Shown here piece after piece: positions 37,513 through 45,614 of a DNA stretch of 45,614 nt (position 1 is the stretch's first letter; each line of letters starts with the position of its first letter). This DNA comes from Priapulus caudatus (Eukaryota > Priapulida > Priapulimorpha > Priapulimorphida > Priapulidae): assembly GCF_000485595.1 (NCBI RefSeq), contig NW_014579030.1, positions 1-45,614 on the forward strand, read 5' to 3'. The translations under genes and the position numbers were made by a program. Below the pieces are notes generated by a model. That model was not told where the DNA came from. It did not search any database and saw only the letters and a list, made by a program, of their open reading frames with translations.

Positions 37513-37620
37513 CCAATCATAGATGATCAGACTGTGTACCCAACCTTACCGGTTCACTGATTTACTGACAATGACAGCTAAGGCGGTACCGCTATAGCGG
37601 CTGCGAGCTGGGTATAAATA
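37513..37620 (+). promoter_or_regulatory. H4 promoter: CCAAT and TATA boxes
   Basis: CCAATCA at 37513-37519 and TATAAATA at 37613-37620 precede the H4-like sequence at 37698, giving about 78 bp from TATA box to start. Typical histone promoter layout. Confidence 0.65.
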
Positions 37621-37697
37621 GCCGTGGTATGTGCAGGTGCAGCGATCATTCGGTTAGTTAGAGACGGTTATATAGGAGAGGACCTTAAGCCTGACAC

Positions 37698-38044
37698 ATT
37701 TTCTGGAAGAGGAAAGGGAGGAAAAGGACTCGAAAGGGTGGCGCGAAGCGTCATCGCAAGGTGTTGCGTGACAGCACATCCAGGGAATCACCAAACCTGC
37801 GTAATCCGTCGGTCTTGCTCGCCGAGGTGTGTGGAAGCGGATCTCTGGCCTCATCTTACGCAAGGAGACCGTGGCGTTTCGCTGAAAAGTGTTCCGCAGA
37901 GACGTCATGCGCGGTGCATGCCGTCACGCGTAGCACACGAGCAGCGCCAAGGAGGCAAAGAGCCGTCAGCCGGCCCGAGTGAGCGTTGTCTACGCTCTGC
38001 AAACGGGGCAGGACGTTACCACTGCTACGGCTTTTGGCGGCTGA
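37698..38044 (+). pseudogene. Histone H4, frame broken by many small indels
   Basis: Blocks of H4 coding sequence occur in order: TCTGGAAGAGGAAAGGGAGG, GGTGGCGCGAAGCGTCATCG, AAGGTGTTGCGTGAC, ATCCAGGGAATCACC, CTTGCTCGCCGAGGTG, AAGCGGATCTCTGGCCTCAT, GTTGTCTACGCTCTG, and TTTGGCGGCTGA at the end. They spell H4 landmarks (SGRGKGGKG, GGAKRHRKVLRD, IQGIT, LARRG, KRISGLI, VVYAL, FGG-stop). The start ATG is replaced by ATTT, and single-base insertions and deletions shift the frame repeatedly; the length is 347 bp against 312 for an intact H4. A histone 3' stem-loop follows. Either a recent pseudogene or an unpolished copy of a functional gene. Confidence 0.88.
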
Positions 38045-38085
38045 AAGTCAGCGATCTGGTGGTATACCAGTCTGATAAACCCACC

Positions 38086-38104
38086 GGCCCGTTTTCAGGG
38101 CGAC
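38086..38104 (+). terminator. H4 histone 3' stem-loop (with extra bases)
   Basis: GGCCCGTTTTCAGGGCGAC resembles the canonical GGCCCTTTTCAGGGCCACC, with a G in the 5' arm and a G in the 3' arm where they do not belong. A purine-rich CCAGAAGATGG, the histone downstream element, follows. It directs non-polyadenylated 3' end processing. Confidence 0.8.
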
Positions 38105-38276
38105 GGCATTTGCCAGAAGATGGATGCTCTACGTTGCCTAATATATTAAACTTGACCTATTGTATTTATTCTGTATACACGAGTGAATCTGTATTCCTGA
38201 GGGGCACGGCGGATTTTATCGCCCCGATCGCGGGCCGATTAAAATTTGCCAGCGATTTAATCGCCCGATGCACGAA

Positions 38277-38682
38277 GGGGCCACACGCTGATGCGATTGT
38301 TGAGGTCGCCCGCATCACCGAAGGGCACACGCTGGACGTAGCCGAATTGAGAGCTTAGCCGGCTACGGCGACTCGACAGAACATTAATCATCACATATGA
38401 TGCATATCAACAGACACTCCGATTGGTTTAGAAAAATCGATCGGGCGAAACAAGAATACGCCGGTCACGGCGCACACGAGCATATAATCGCCCGAAAATT
38501 TCGTAACATTTTGGATACGGGCGATTCGGTCGGCCGATTAGAAATCGGCGTCGACGTGGAGAGAGTAACCTCTATCTCCCCACGTGAGACGGGCACACGG
38601 GCGATTTCTGTCGAGCGATTTCAAGAATTCGCGGGCGGATCGGGCGATGAAAGAATCGCTGCGTGTGGCCCCTACCTAAGCA
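38277..38682. repeat. Inverted-repeat element, AGGGGCCACACGC ends
   Basis: AGGGGCCACACGC and GCGTGTGGCCCCT are inverted, about 400 bp apart. The sub-ends and the flanking 38210-38270 sequence are rich in TCGCCCG/CGGGCGA motifs (for example ATAATCGCCCG, CGGGCGATT). No clear duplication at the ends. Probably a non-autonomous element; frames in it are not recognised. Confidence 0.55.
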
Positions 38683-38704
38683 ATGCAGCGCATCAATTAT
38701 AGAA

Positions 38705-39743
38705 TCCTGTGACTCCCGTTTACGGTGTCGTATGCGAAGATGTGGAGAAATGTATGTCGGTCACTGCTTCCTCATGACCGATTGCCGATTGGTGGTTTTA
38801 GATATGGATCCTTTAATATAGCGGAATCTAATCAGAATGTTTAGCGAGACACGAAACGCATAACAAATGGCGGATGAAATGACATTGTTGATCGTAGCAA
38901 GATTTGTTGATTGATATTAGCGCGTTGTATGTTAAATTACTAATGCGATAAAGTTAAAAATTGTAACGATTCGCCGGTATCACTCGCCAAAGCCGTTCGT
39001 CACTACTCTAACGTGAGAAAGATTGATTTCTGACATTGTTTGCGGATCGATGTGGGTCAACGGAAGTTATCTGTGATACACAGTATTTTAGTAACAGCCT
39101 CTAGGCCCGCAAGATGTATTATCCACGGATCAGGGCAAGACTTTTCTGTTTCAATTAACCCTGCTACGGTAAAGCGGTGTGATGTTCACAGTGACAATTT
39201 GCCAGGAATATAAGATTAACAGGTATATCAGATAATGGATATGCCTATATATGGCGATTCTGCATAAGTCTGTTACGTGCCTACCCTGCTGCCTACATGT
39301 TAAGCATTGTTACAATTAAAAATTGTTGCGAAGTAATAAAGTCAGGTTTGCATTACGTAGTTATTATAAAAGTTTTGGCAAAATTGGATGATTGTCCGTT
39401 GCCCATAGCAGCATAAAGCTCAATGCTTATTTTGTCTTGTTATGTGGGTAGTCTACACAACAGGCGGTATCGCTTCTCACATTCTGTTTGTTATATCAGT
39501 TAATAAGTTGCCTACGCATTAGGCACGCCACCAGCCACCACATTAATAGTTTGTTATATCTGTAGCATATACAATAGACGCACTACTGCCAGGTGCAGTC
39601 TTGGTTTGTTTCATCAACACTACGTGTCATAGAAGCGCCGTAGCCCATAAGTGATGTGTCTTGCCTCACCTTTAATCGCGCATTAGATGCTCCTATAACA
39701 CGGCAGTTATGCATAGCAGAAGTCATTTCATGGAAGAGATGGT
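38705..39743. other. Histone-cluster spacer, nothing recognised
   Basis: AT-rich spacer of about 1 kb downstream of H4. I find no H1, 5S rRNA or tRNA gene within it. Confidence 0.45.
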
Positions 39744-39759
39744 GGCTCTAAAAACGGCC
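39744..39759 (-). terminator. Orphan histone-type 3' stem-loop
   Basis: On the minus strand GGCCGTTTTTAGAGCC followed by ACCATCTCTTCCATGAAATG parallels the H2B end at 41690-41727 (GGCCCTTTTCAGGGCC then ACCATTTCTTCCCAGAAATG). The stem is imperfect. No histone coding sequence is visible on the expected upstream side (39760-40200, minus strand). Confidence 0.6.
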
Positions 39760-41711
39760 GGTTTGTTTTGCCGATGAGACGGGAAGCGTGGGCACATTAA
39801 TTGCTATTTGATCTAGGTTACACGCAAGTTTTCCCGCCCTTTCCACTGCACTGCCCGTTGCTCATACCCGCCGTACGTATCGTGGGTTATCACACATCGC
39901 CATCTGTTGGGCGGCTACCGTGTAGGCTACCGGTAGCACGTGCTATCCAAGCTATTTTAGAAAATACGTCATGCCATTTCATTAAATTGCACTTATTGAC
40001 AGCCGCGTTCAGGAATGACGTATTCGTCGCTAGCTTGCCATAGCTGCGCCATATCGTAAGAAACCTGTTAAAACTAATCATAAACATGCGAGAAGGGACA
40101 GTCACATCGTAAGCAGTACGATGGGACAACTCAGCTCTCCATGAACACCGTTGAGCATTTCTCCCAAATTTATGAGGTCGTTTCAACGTATATTTATTTT
40201 ATTTATTTAAATAATTGGCAAATGAGTTTTAAATTTAAGAATAAAGTTACCAAGGATATATAGACAGAAAATTATATCAAGCACACTCATCTATATTTTG
40301 GTTCTTAACTGCGACATTACTCTTAATCGTAACACTAACCCATCAGCTGTTTTGGCGAGATGCAGTTACTAATTAGAAGCGAGAATTGCAGAATGGTCTG
40401 ACGTACTCGGTGCAATAATGTAAATAAATCACACGGCCTGTAATTCGTTTCAAGAGTGATGCAAATCTTGCAGTTTTTTTTCTGTCGTGCACAAGCATAC
40501 CCACTAACAGGCAGTAACTTCCTCACAAAACTTCGTATTGCTTTTCCGTGAGTTTGTGCACAGTGTCCTTCGTGTGGTGAGATTGTGTGTTGCGTTTTGT
40601 AGTGAAGCGTTTGAACGGCATTTACGGGAAATTATTGCTAATAAAAGGTAATTAGAGAGAGGATAAACAGTGAGACTTCGGCAGTAAATAGAATTTGTTT
40701 ATTTGCTATCATTTTATTATTGAAACGGGCCAAGTGCTTGTGGATACAAGAAACCGTTTTCCCGCCATCTCAATCTAATACGACGCCCCAATACATTTCA
40801 ACGCGATATATAATATAGAATACGCAATCTCTATAAGTGTGACCTTTGTAGCTAACGGTATATCAGTACTGTAGGTATGTAGTATAAGCATTTTATTTCA
40901 TAGTGCCACTATAGTCGCATCTATAATGTAGGTAGTGACTTGTCTGGAATTAGCCCTGTTCTAGAACTGAGCCTGAACTGAACAGAACTGAACAGAATTG
41001 AACTGTGCCCTGTTCTAAACAGTTAAATTTAAGCACAAACATGCGCCAATAGCACACAGCATAGGAACCGTGTGCGGAAATTTAGATGTAAAGGGATAAC
41101 TATCGTTTTCATTAATTTCCATTAAATTGATGGGCTCGTCTTAACATATAAGCAACCAACAATTGTTTCTATGCTGTGTTGATGAATTTCTTGACAAATT
41201 TTAATAGCATAGCATAATTCTCAGTGACTATATTGGTTTATATGCTTTATATTTTCAATCGACAATGTATAGAAAGCAAAATATCATTTAATACAACTGT
41301 TTTTTTGGCGAGACAGTGCTACTATGTAATACTAAATATACGAGAAATGTCAACAATGTATTACTCAGTGTGATGTAATTATTATAAAGTTGCGTTCTCT
41401 CTTAAGATGCAAATGATTATAATAGCGTAGTGATATATCCGACAGAGAGAAGGACATGGAGAATAAGTGCGGTCAGAGATATACGAAATACCAAATTCTT
41501 GCTCACATTGAATGACGAGAACCATTTGACCCCCAAGTTTAATGGATTAAGGCGATCTCAGAAGTAATAGTCGTAGCGTAAGGTTATATACAATAACAGA
41601 TGAAGGTATAGACGCAGACATTGGTTGGCGGTCATCGGGTTTATTAACGTAATACCATTGATGATGGAAGTAGGTTTGCAAAGGTAGTAATCATTTCTGG
41701 GAAGAAATGGT
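39760..41711. other. Histone-cluster spacer with one MITE fragment
   Basis: At about 40555-40745 there is a one-sided fragment of the hAT-like family (GTTTGTGCACAGTG, GTTTGAACGGCATTTACGGGAAATTA, TTTTATTATTGAAACGGGC... broken by substitutions). A GAACTGAACAGAACTGAAC array lies at 40977-41000. No histone H1 or other gene is recognised. Confidence 0.5.
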
Positions 41712-41727
41712 GGCCCTGAAAAGGGCC
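41712..41727 (-). terminator. H2B histone 3' stem-loop
   Basis: Minus strand GGCCCTTTTCAGGGCC, a perfect 6-bp stem with a 4-nt TTTC loop, followed by ACC and CATTTCTTCCCAGAAATG. It lies about 29 bp after the H2B stop. Confidence 0.95.
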
Positions 41728-41755
41728 GGTTGGTTTACTGGTACGGCGGTTGAAT

Positions 41756-42140
41756 CTACTTGGAGCTGGTGTACTTTGTGACAGCCTTGGTGCCCTCAGA
41801 TACTGCGTGCTTAGCCAACTCTGGCCGGGGAGGATGACGTACGGACAGCAGTTGTTGGATCTCCCTGCTGAGATAGTTGGCGCTTGCTGATAGGTGTGCC
41901 AGAGAGAAGACGCGCCCGGCGATACGCTCAAGATGCTGTTGACGAAGCTGTTCAGTGATGGCCAGCGCCTGCTACAGATACCGGTGTCTGCGGCTGAACG
42001 CTGCTCGAACACCTTTGTAGACTAGTGATAGCTTAGCTCTGCCTGTTCTCTTCTTCCTCTCTTCTTGCCCTCGAGAGCCTTCTTTCTGAGCCTTACCAGG
42101 CCTTCTTTGACCAGCTTGTCCCACTTGCGCTTAGGCGGAT
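41756..42140 (-). pseudogene. Histone H2B, frame broken by small indels
   Basis: Minus-strand blocks match H2B in order: ATCCGCCTAAG at the start (ATG with the G missing), GACACCGGTATCT, AACAGCTTCGTCAAC, GAGCGTATCGCCGG, ACTATCTC.AGCAGGGAGATC, GAGTTGGCTAAGCACGCAGT, ATCTGAGGGCACCAAGGCTG and CACAAAGTACACCAGCTCCA before AAGTAG. These spell DTGIS, NSFVN, ERIAG, TISSREI, ELAKHAVSEGTKAVTKYTSSK. Length 385 bp, near that of an intact gene. Stem-loop present downstream; H2A lies divergently. Pseudogene or poorly assembled functional copy. Confidence 0.88.
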
Positions 42141-42510
42141 GGTGTACGATCACGTTTATATGCAAAGCCACTCAGCAAATGTGTAAGGACCGGTCACGAC
42201 CGCTTCGCCTCATTTATAAAAGGTCCGCGTGTGGACTGAGAAGGCAAACGGACTTTTCAAATCACCCAATTATCCGTCGTCAATCAAAGCGAGTAAGCAG
42301 CGGAAAACCAGATACTCGTCACACCCGTTTTAGCGCCAGTTAGAGACTTGTTTCGCGCGCAGTACAAACATCTCGGCGGCTCCGCCTTTGGTGGGCAGCG
42401 TAAGCCGGCTACAATCCTATTTAATGTATTAAATCAGGGCCTTTGTGAAGGTTTCGGAGGGATACATCGTCGTCCTTTTTAGTCGTCGCGTATACATTCC
42501 TGTCATCATA
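42141..42510. promoter_or_regulatory. Divergent H2A/H2B promoter region
   Basis: About 370 bp between the two 5' ends. It contains TTTATATGCAAAG near 42160 (an octamer-like ATGCAAAG), TATAAAAGG at 42215-42223 on the plus strand, CCCAATTA near 42266 and CCTATTTAATG near 42416. Which TATA serves which gene is not resolved. Confidence 0.5.
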
Positions 42511-42948
42511 ATGTCTGGCTGTCGGCGTACGACGCGAGGAAAGGTCGACGAGCACAGGAAGAGGGCAGAAGCAGTCGCGCTGGCTGCGGACGGTCAGTTC
42601 CCTGTTGGAGCGTATCCATCGTCATCTCGCTCAAGGCAACTATGCCGAGGAGGCTGGCCGCCGTGGGCGCTCCCGTGCTACCTGGCCTGCCGTCGTTGGA
42701 GTACGCTGGACCGCCTGAGGTCTGCGTCGAGTTGGGAGGCGGTAACAGCCTGCCTCGCGGACAACAAGAAGTCAAGAATTATCCCACGTCACTGCGCAGC
42801 TGGGCATTCCCGACGACGACAGGAGTTGAATAAGCTGCCTCTCCGGACGTCACCATGCACCAGGGAGGTGCCTGCCATCATCCAGGCTGTCGCTCGGCTG
42901 CCAAAAGAAGGACTGCCAAGCGCCCATAAATGGAATCAGGGCCTGTAA
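42511..42948 (+). pseudogene. Histone H2A, frame broken by small indels
   Basis: ATGTCTGG opens the gene, followed by CAGTTCCCTGTTGGA (QFPVG), CATCGTCATCT (HRHL), GGCAACTATGCCGAG (GNYAE), the exact block GACAACAAGAAGTCAAGAAT continuing to CCACGTCAC (DNKKSRIIPRH), GAGTTGAATAAGCTGC (ELNKLL), ATCCAGGCTGT (IQAV) and ACTGCCAAG (TAK). Single-base gains and losses between these blocks shift the frame several times; a continuous frame through it does not match H2A throughout. A stem-loop follows at 42963. Divergent partner of H2B. Confidence 0.88.
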
Positions 42949-42962
42949 CCATGTGAACCACC

Positions 42963-42978
42963 GGCCCTTTCAGGGGCC
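42963..42978 (+). terminator. H2A histone 3' stem-loop
   Basis: GGCCCTTTCAGGGGCC: the canonical GGCCCTTTTCAGGGCC with one T missing from the loop and one G added to the 3' arm. CCACCATTCTTCCAGAG follows as downstream element. Confidence 0.85.
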
Positions 42979-43978
42979 CACCATTCTTCCAGAGGAATGA
43001 TTTACTACATTTGCAACTCTAGTCAACGAGAATGGTATGTTTGTATTCCACGGGCCGTTCCAAGACTACGGAATTATTTATGACTTTGCTGCGAATGTTT
43101 GCATAAAATAATCAAATTCTGGTTACTATGTTACTGCACAATCATTTCAAATAGCTTCATAGTATAATAAATTAACCAATCATTATGAACGGCCGCAGTG
43201 GCATGGCATACTAGGCTTTAGCTGACTACACGTTATGTCTGACACATACCACTTGTCACAGCCTATATATGACACTCCTGACGCTATGGGTGCACAAAAA
43301 ACAGTTCTATGAAATGGAAATGGACCAAAACTGTGAACGCATGCCTATGCACATAATAACCTTGGAGTAATACTTCAGAATGCATATTACTCCAAAGATG
43401 TACCGAGTCGAAATTTTGACACAACGCGGTTCTGCAAAAATCTGCTAATAGTGGTTTCTAGTTATAAGGGGCATAGTCCAGTACAGGTATGTTACGCACA
43501 CAGCAATCTGCATATCCCTCGTCCACCACTCTGATTGGTGTAGTAAGCTAATCGCATCATTGATGTATATCATCGCTATGGTAAAATCTTGCAGGCTAGA
43601 TATAAGCCAGCTGAACATTATATAAAATAAACACATAATATACTATGATATATTTTGGCGCGCCCAGCGAATATTATAGGAGTAATATAAGTATAAGATT
43701 GAATACAGGGTCCATATTGCATATCGATTATATTTTTATTTGTCTACCTTGTGCTGTGCGTGTGTGTGGTCGTTGCGTGTTGCTACCGAAAGCTTGGAGT
43801 CTTGCACAATCTTTACACTTGGATCTTGCCAAGATTCGTGCTGCCCAAACTCAATATTGCGGCACGCCGGAAAACAAGTCGCTTATTCAACCTTACACTT
43901 AATGGCGATTTGTGGCGATATGTGAGCATACTACGTGCAAACTAGGGAAGGTTATTTCTGCTAATTTAGCTTAGACAG
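42979..43978. other. Spacer, nothing recognised
   Basis: AT-rich spacer. Overlapping short frames at 43645-43945 contain a GTGTGTGGTCGTTGCGTG patch but no known domain. Confidence 0.4.
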
Positions 43979-44430
43979 ATTATCTATATATCATTTATTA
44001 TCCTTTAACAAAGATGTCAAAACATAGCGAGCGAAGCCCATAAGAAGATATAGGAACTCTTTCTAATTGATATGACTTTTGATACCCTACGAATTCCAAG
44101 TTGTTGCGACCCCTGCTCCCTTGTCCAAACTAGGAATTATTTCCTATCAAATTATCTTAATATAATCATTTATTATTTTACCCACAAGATGTCAACATAT
44201 CGACGGGCAAGCCATTAAGAAGATATAAGGATCTCTGTATCTACATTGATATCACCTTTGATACCCTACGAATTCCGAAGTTTGTGCGCACCCCTGCTTC
44301 GCCTTGTCCAAACTACGGAATTTTTCCTAATCAAAATTATCTAAATATATCCATTTAATTTCTTAAACCAAGATGCCCAAACACATCAAGCCAAAGAGGA
44401 TATTAAAATCTCATCGGTAATGCACATAAC
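43979..44430. repeat. 179-bp tandem repeat, two and a half units
   Basis: GATACCCTACGAATTCC occurs at 44081 and 44260 (179 bp apart), and CAAGATGTC / CCAAGATGCCCAAACA starts each unit near 44013, 44188 and 44371. Units also share AAGAAGATATA and CCTTGTCCAAACTA. The third unit is partial and diverged. A short satellite within the histone spacer. Confidence 0.8.
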
Positions 44431-44567
44431 ATTTCATTAGCCTATGAATTTAATAGTTTAAGAAAATATGTACAGGTTTTGCCCAGCTACAGAATTGCAT
44501 TGCCCAAACTGCGGATGCGCTGAATCCTACTTTGCTGCCAAGATTCTAATGTGTGGTACAACGTGGG

Positions 44568-44735
44568 GTCGTGTGTGCTCGTGTGTGTTGTGCCCTTTTA
44601 TGCTGCTGGTGTGTGCGTGTGTGTGCGTGCTGTGTGTGTGTGTGCGTGTGTGCCACGCGTGTGCGTGTGTGCACGCCGTTGTGCGTGTGTGTGCGCGCGT
44701 GTATGGTGCCTCGTGAACGTGCGTGTGTGATATAG
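44568..44735. repeat. (TG/TGCG)n microsatellite
   Basis: GTGTGTGC/GTGCGTGTG repeats. Cysteine- and histidine-rich frames on both strands here are repeat translations. 44736-45302 is AT-rich spacer with nothing recognised. Confidence 0.9.
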
Positions 44736-45302
44736 GTTCGTTGATATGGCCATGCTTACACTAAGACGCGTGCGATAGCTGGAAAAACAATAAAACTTGA
44801 TGGAAAATGGGGGGATATAGGTGTTAGTGAAATGAAATCGGGCAACAAGCATTATATAAAGTGCTAAAAAATATATATACATTAATAGCTATATACCCCG
44901 CACCCCTATTAAATTATTTGATTTTCACCATTACATACCACATGCAGCGATTTTACATCGACTTAAATTATCCTAGTATGTACACCACACCATACACATC
45001 AATTGTTTTCACCGTCGTTCCCTCTATATAGTGTAGTAATGCAGTCTTATCCCTTGATAATATTTATATCACTATAATATCATGTTATGATGTCACGGGT
45101 GTGCGTATATAAGCCTAATATATTATTTTCGCCGTTAACAAACGAAGCGGATTTTACATCTACTGTTTTTACACTATTTATTCTAATTAGACAAAGCATT
45201 ACACAATCTGTTATGCAACAGTCATCACATTTGGTTTCTTAGTCCTTCGCGGGCGATGGCGCTAAAGCAAGTAGAAATCATTTCTGGGAAGAAACTGGCT
45301 TG

Positions 45303-45319
45303 GGCCCTGAAAAGCGGCC
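45303..45319 (-). terminator. H3 histone 3' stem-loop (with an extra base)
   Basis: Minus strand GGCCGCTTTTCAGGGCC: the canonical GGCCCTTTTCAGGGCC with an additional base in the 5' arm. CTTCCCAGAAATGATT follows nearby, as after H2B. Confidence 0.8.
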
Positions 45320-45356
45320 GCGTTCGCGTTTCCACGGGTACCAGACGCGCAAGTGT

Positions 45357-45614
45357 TTAAGCGCGTTCGCACGGATACGGCGAGCGAGCTGGAATTGTCC
45401 TTGGGCATGAGTCTTTGGACTCTCTTGGTGCTGCGCCAGTGCGATGCGCACAGCAGTTGGTATCTTCGAAAAGACCAACGACGGTTAAGCCCTCGCTAGC
45501 TCCTGAAAAGAGCCATCACGGCCGGAGCCCGCTGAAGCGCAGGTCAGTCTTGAAGTCTTGGTGCGCATCTCCACGGACCCAGAGCGTTGAAGGGCCAGCT
45601 TCGCGGTGCTGATG
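45357..45614 (-). pseudogene. Histone H3, C-terminal part, broken frame, runs off the window
   Basis: On the minus strand the recognisable blocks are TTCAA..CTCTGGGTCCGTGGAGAT (near RLVREI), CAAGACTTCAAGACTGAC (QDFKTD), CTTTTCGAAGATACCAAC (LFEDTN), AAGAGAGTC (KRV), CAGCTCGCTCGCCGTATCCG (QLARRIR) and GAACGCGCTTAA (ERA-stop). Small indels lie between the blocks. The 5' half lies beyond 45614. A stem-loop follows. Confidence 0.85.

Noticed and set aside
37624-38358. 244-codon plus-strand frame over the H4 region
   Set aside because: The frame switches in and out of the H4 phase and does not read as a protein; the H4 similarity is spread over all three frames.

Overview
The window is animal (metazoan) genomic DNA, probably from an invertebrate. 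Genes are split by long introns, microsatellites and non-autonomous DNA transposons are abundant, and two of the proteins are animal-type: a PH+PTB docking protein and a eukaryotic GALT. Remnants of replication-dependent histone genes carry the animal 3' stem-loop. I cannot name the species. No bacterial operon, CRISPR array or phage feature is present.

Layout. (1) 1-7084: no assured coding sequence. This stretch is packed with inverted-repeat elements (hAT-like MITEs and a family with TCAAGAGC ends and TATTA target duplications). A near-perfect Staf/ZNF143 site at 3450-3467 may mark the promoter of the next gene. (2) 7088-18828, plus strand: a nine-exon docking-protein (DOK-type) gene encoding 550 aa, with PH, IRS-type PTB and a tyrosine-motif tail. 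All eight exon junctions agree in phase. Its 3' region holds a 27-bp minisatellite, a transposon and a candidate poly(A) signal at 19575. (3) 19581-24520: transposon-rich intergenic DNA (Mutator-like, CACTA-like, TCAAGAGC family). (4) 24521-30029, minus strand: nine exons of galactose-1-phosphate uridylyltransferase (GALT), with a possible first exon at 32639-32762. Two introns start with GC, and two of the four ligands of the structural metal site are replaced. (5) 30266-35600: nested hAT-like elements, telomere-motif palindromes and tandem repeats. (6) 36118-45614: a histone neighbourhood. It has a tail-only H3 (minus) facing H4 (plus), then H2B (minus) facing H2A (plus), then the 3' part of another H3 (minus) running off the window. 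Apart from the tail-only H3, these copies carry many single-base indels while motifs between them are near perfect. This could be pseudogene decay or unpolished assembly of a multicopy array.

The two single-copy genes are unrelated in function: tyrosine-kinase adaptor signalling and the Leloir galactose pathway. They converge tail to tail with about 5.7 kb of transposon-rich DNA between their stop codons. The histone pairs show the usual divergent H3/H4 and H2A/H2B arrangement. The most informative signals are the GALT metal-site substitutions, the GC-AG introns, the H3 tail-only reading frame, the indel pattern of the histone copies, and several transposon families whose target duplications can be read directly.
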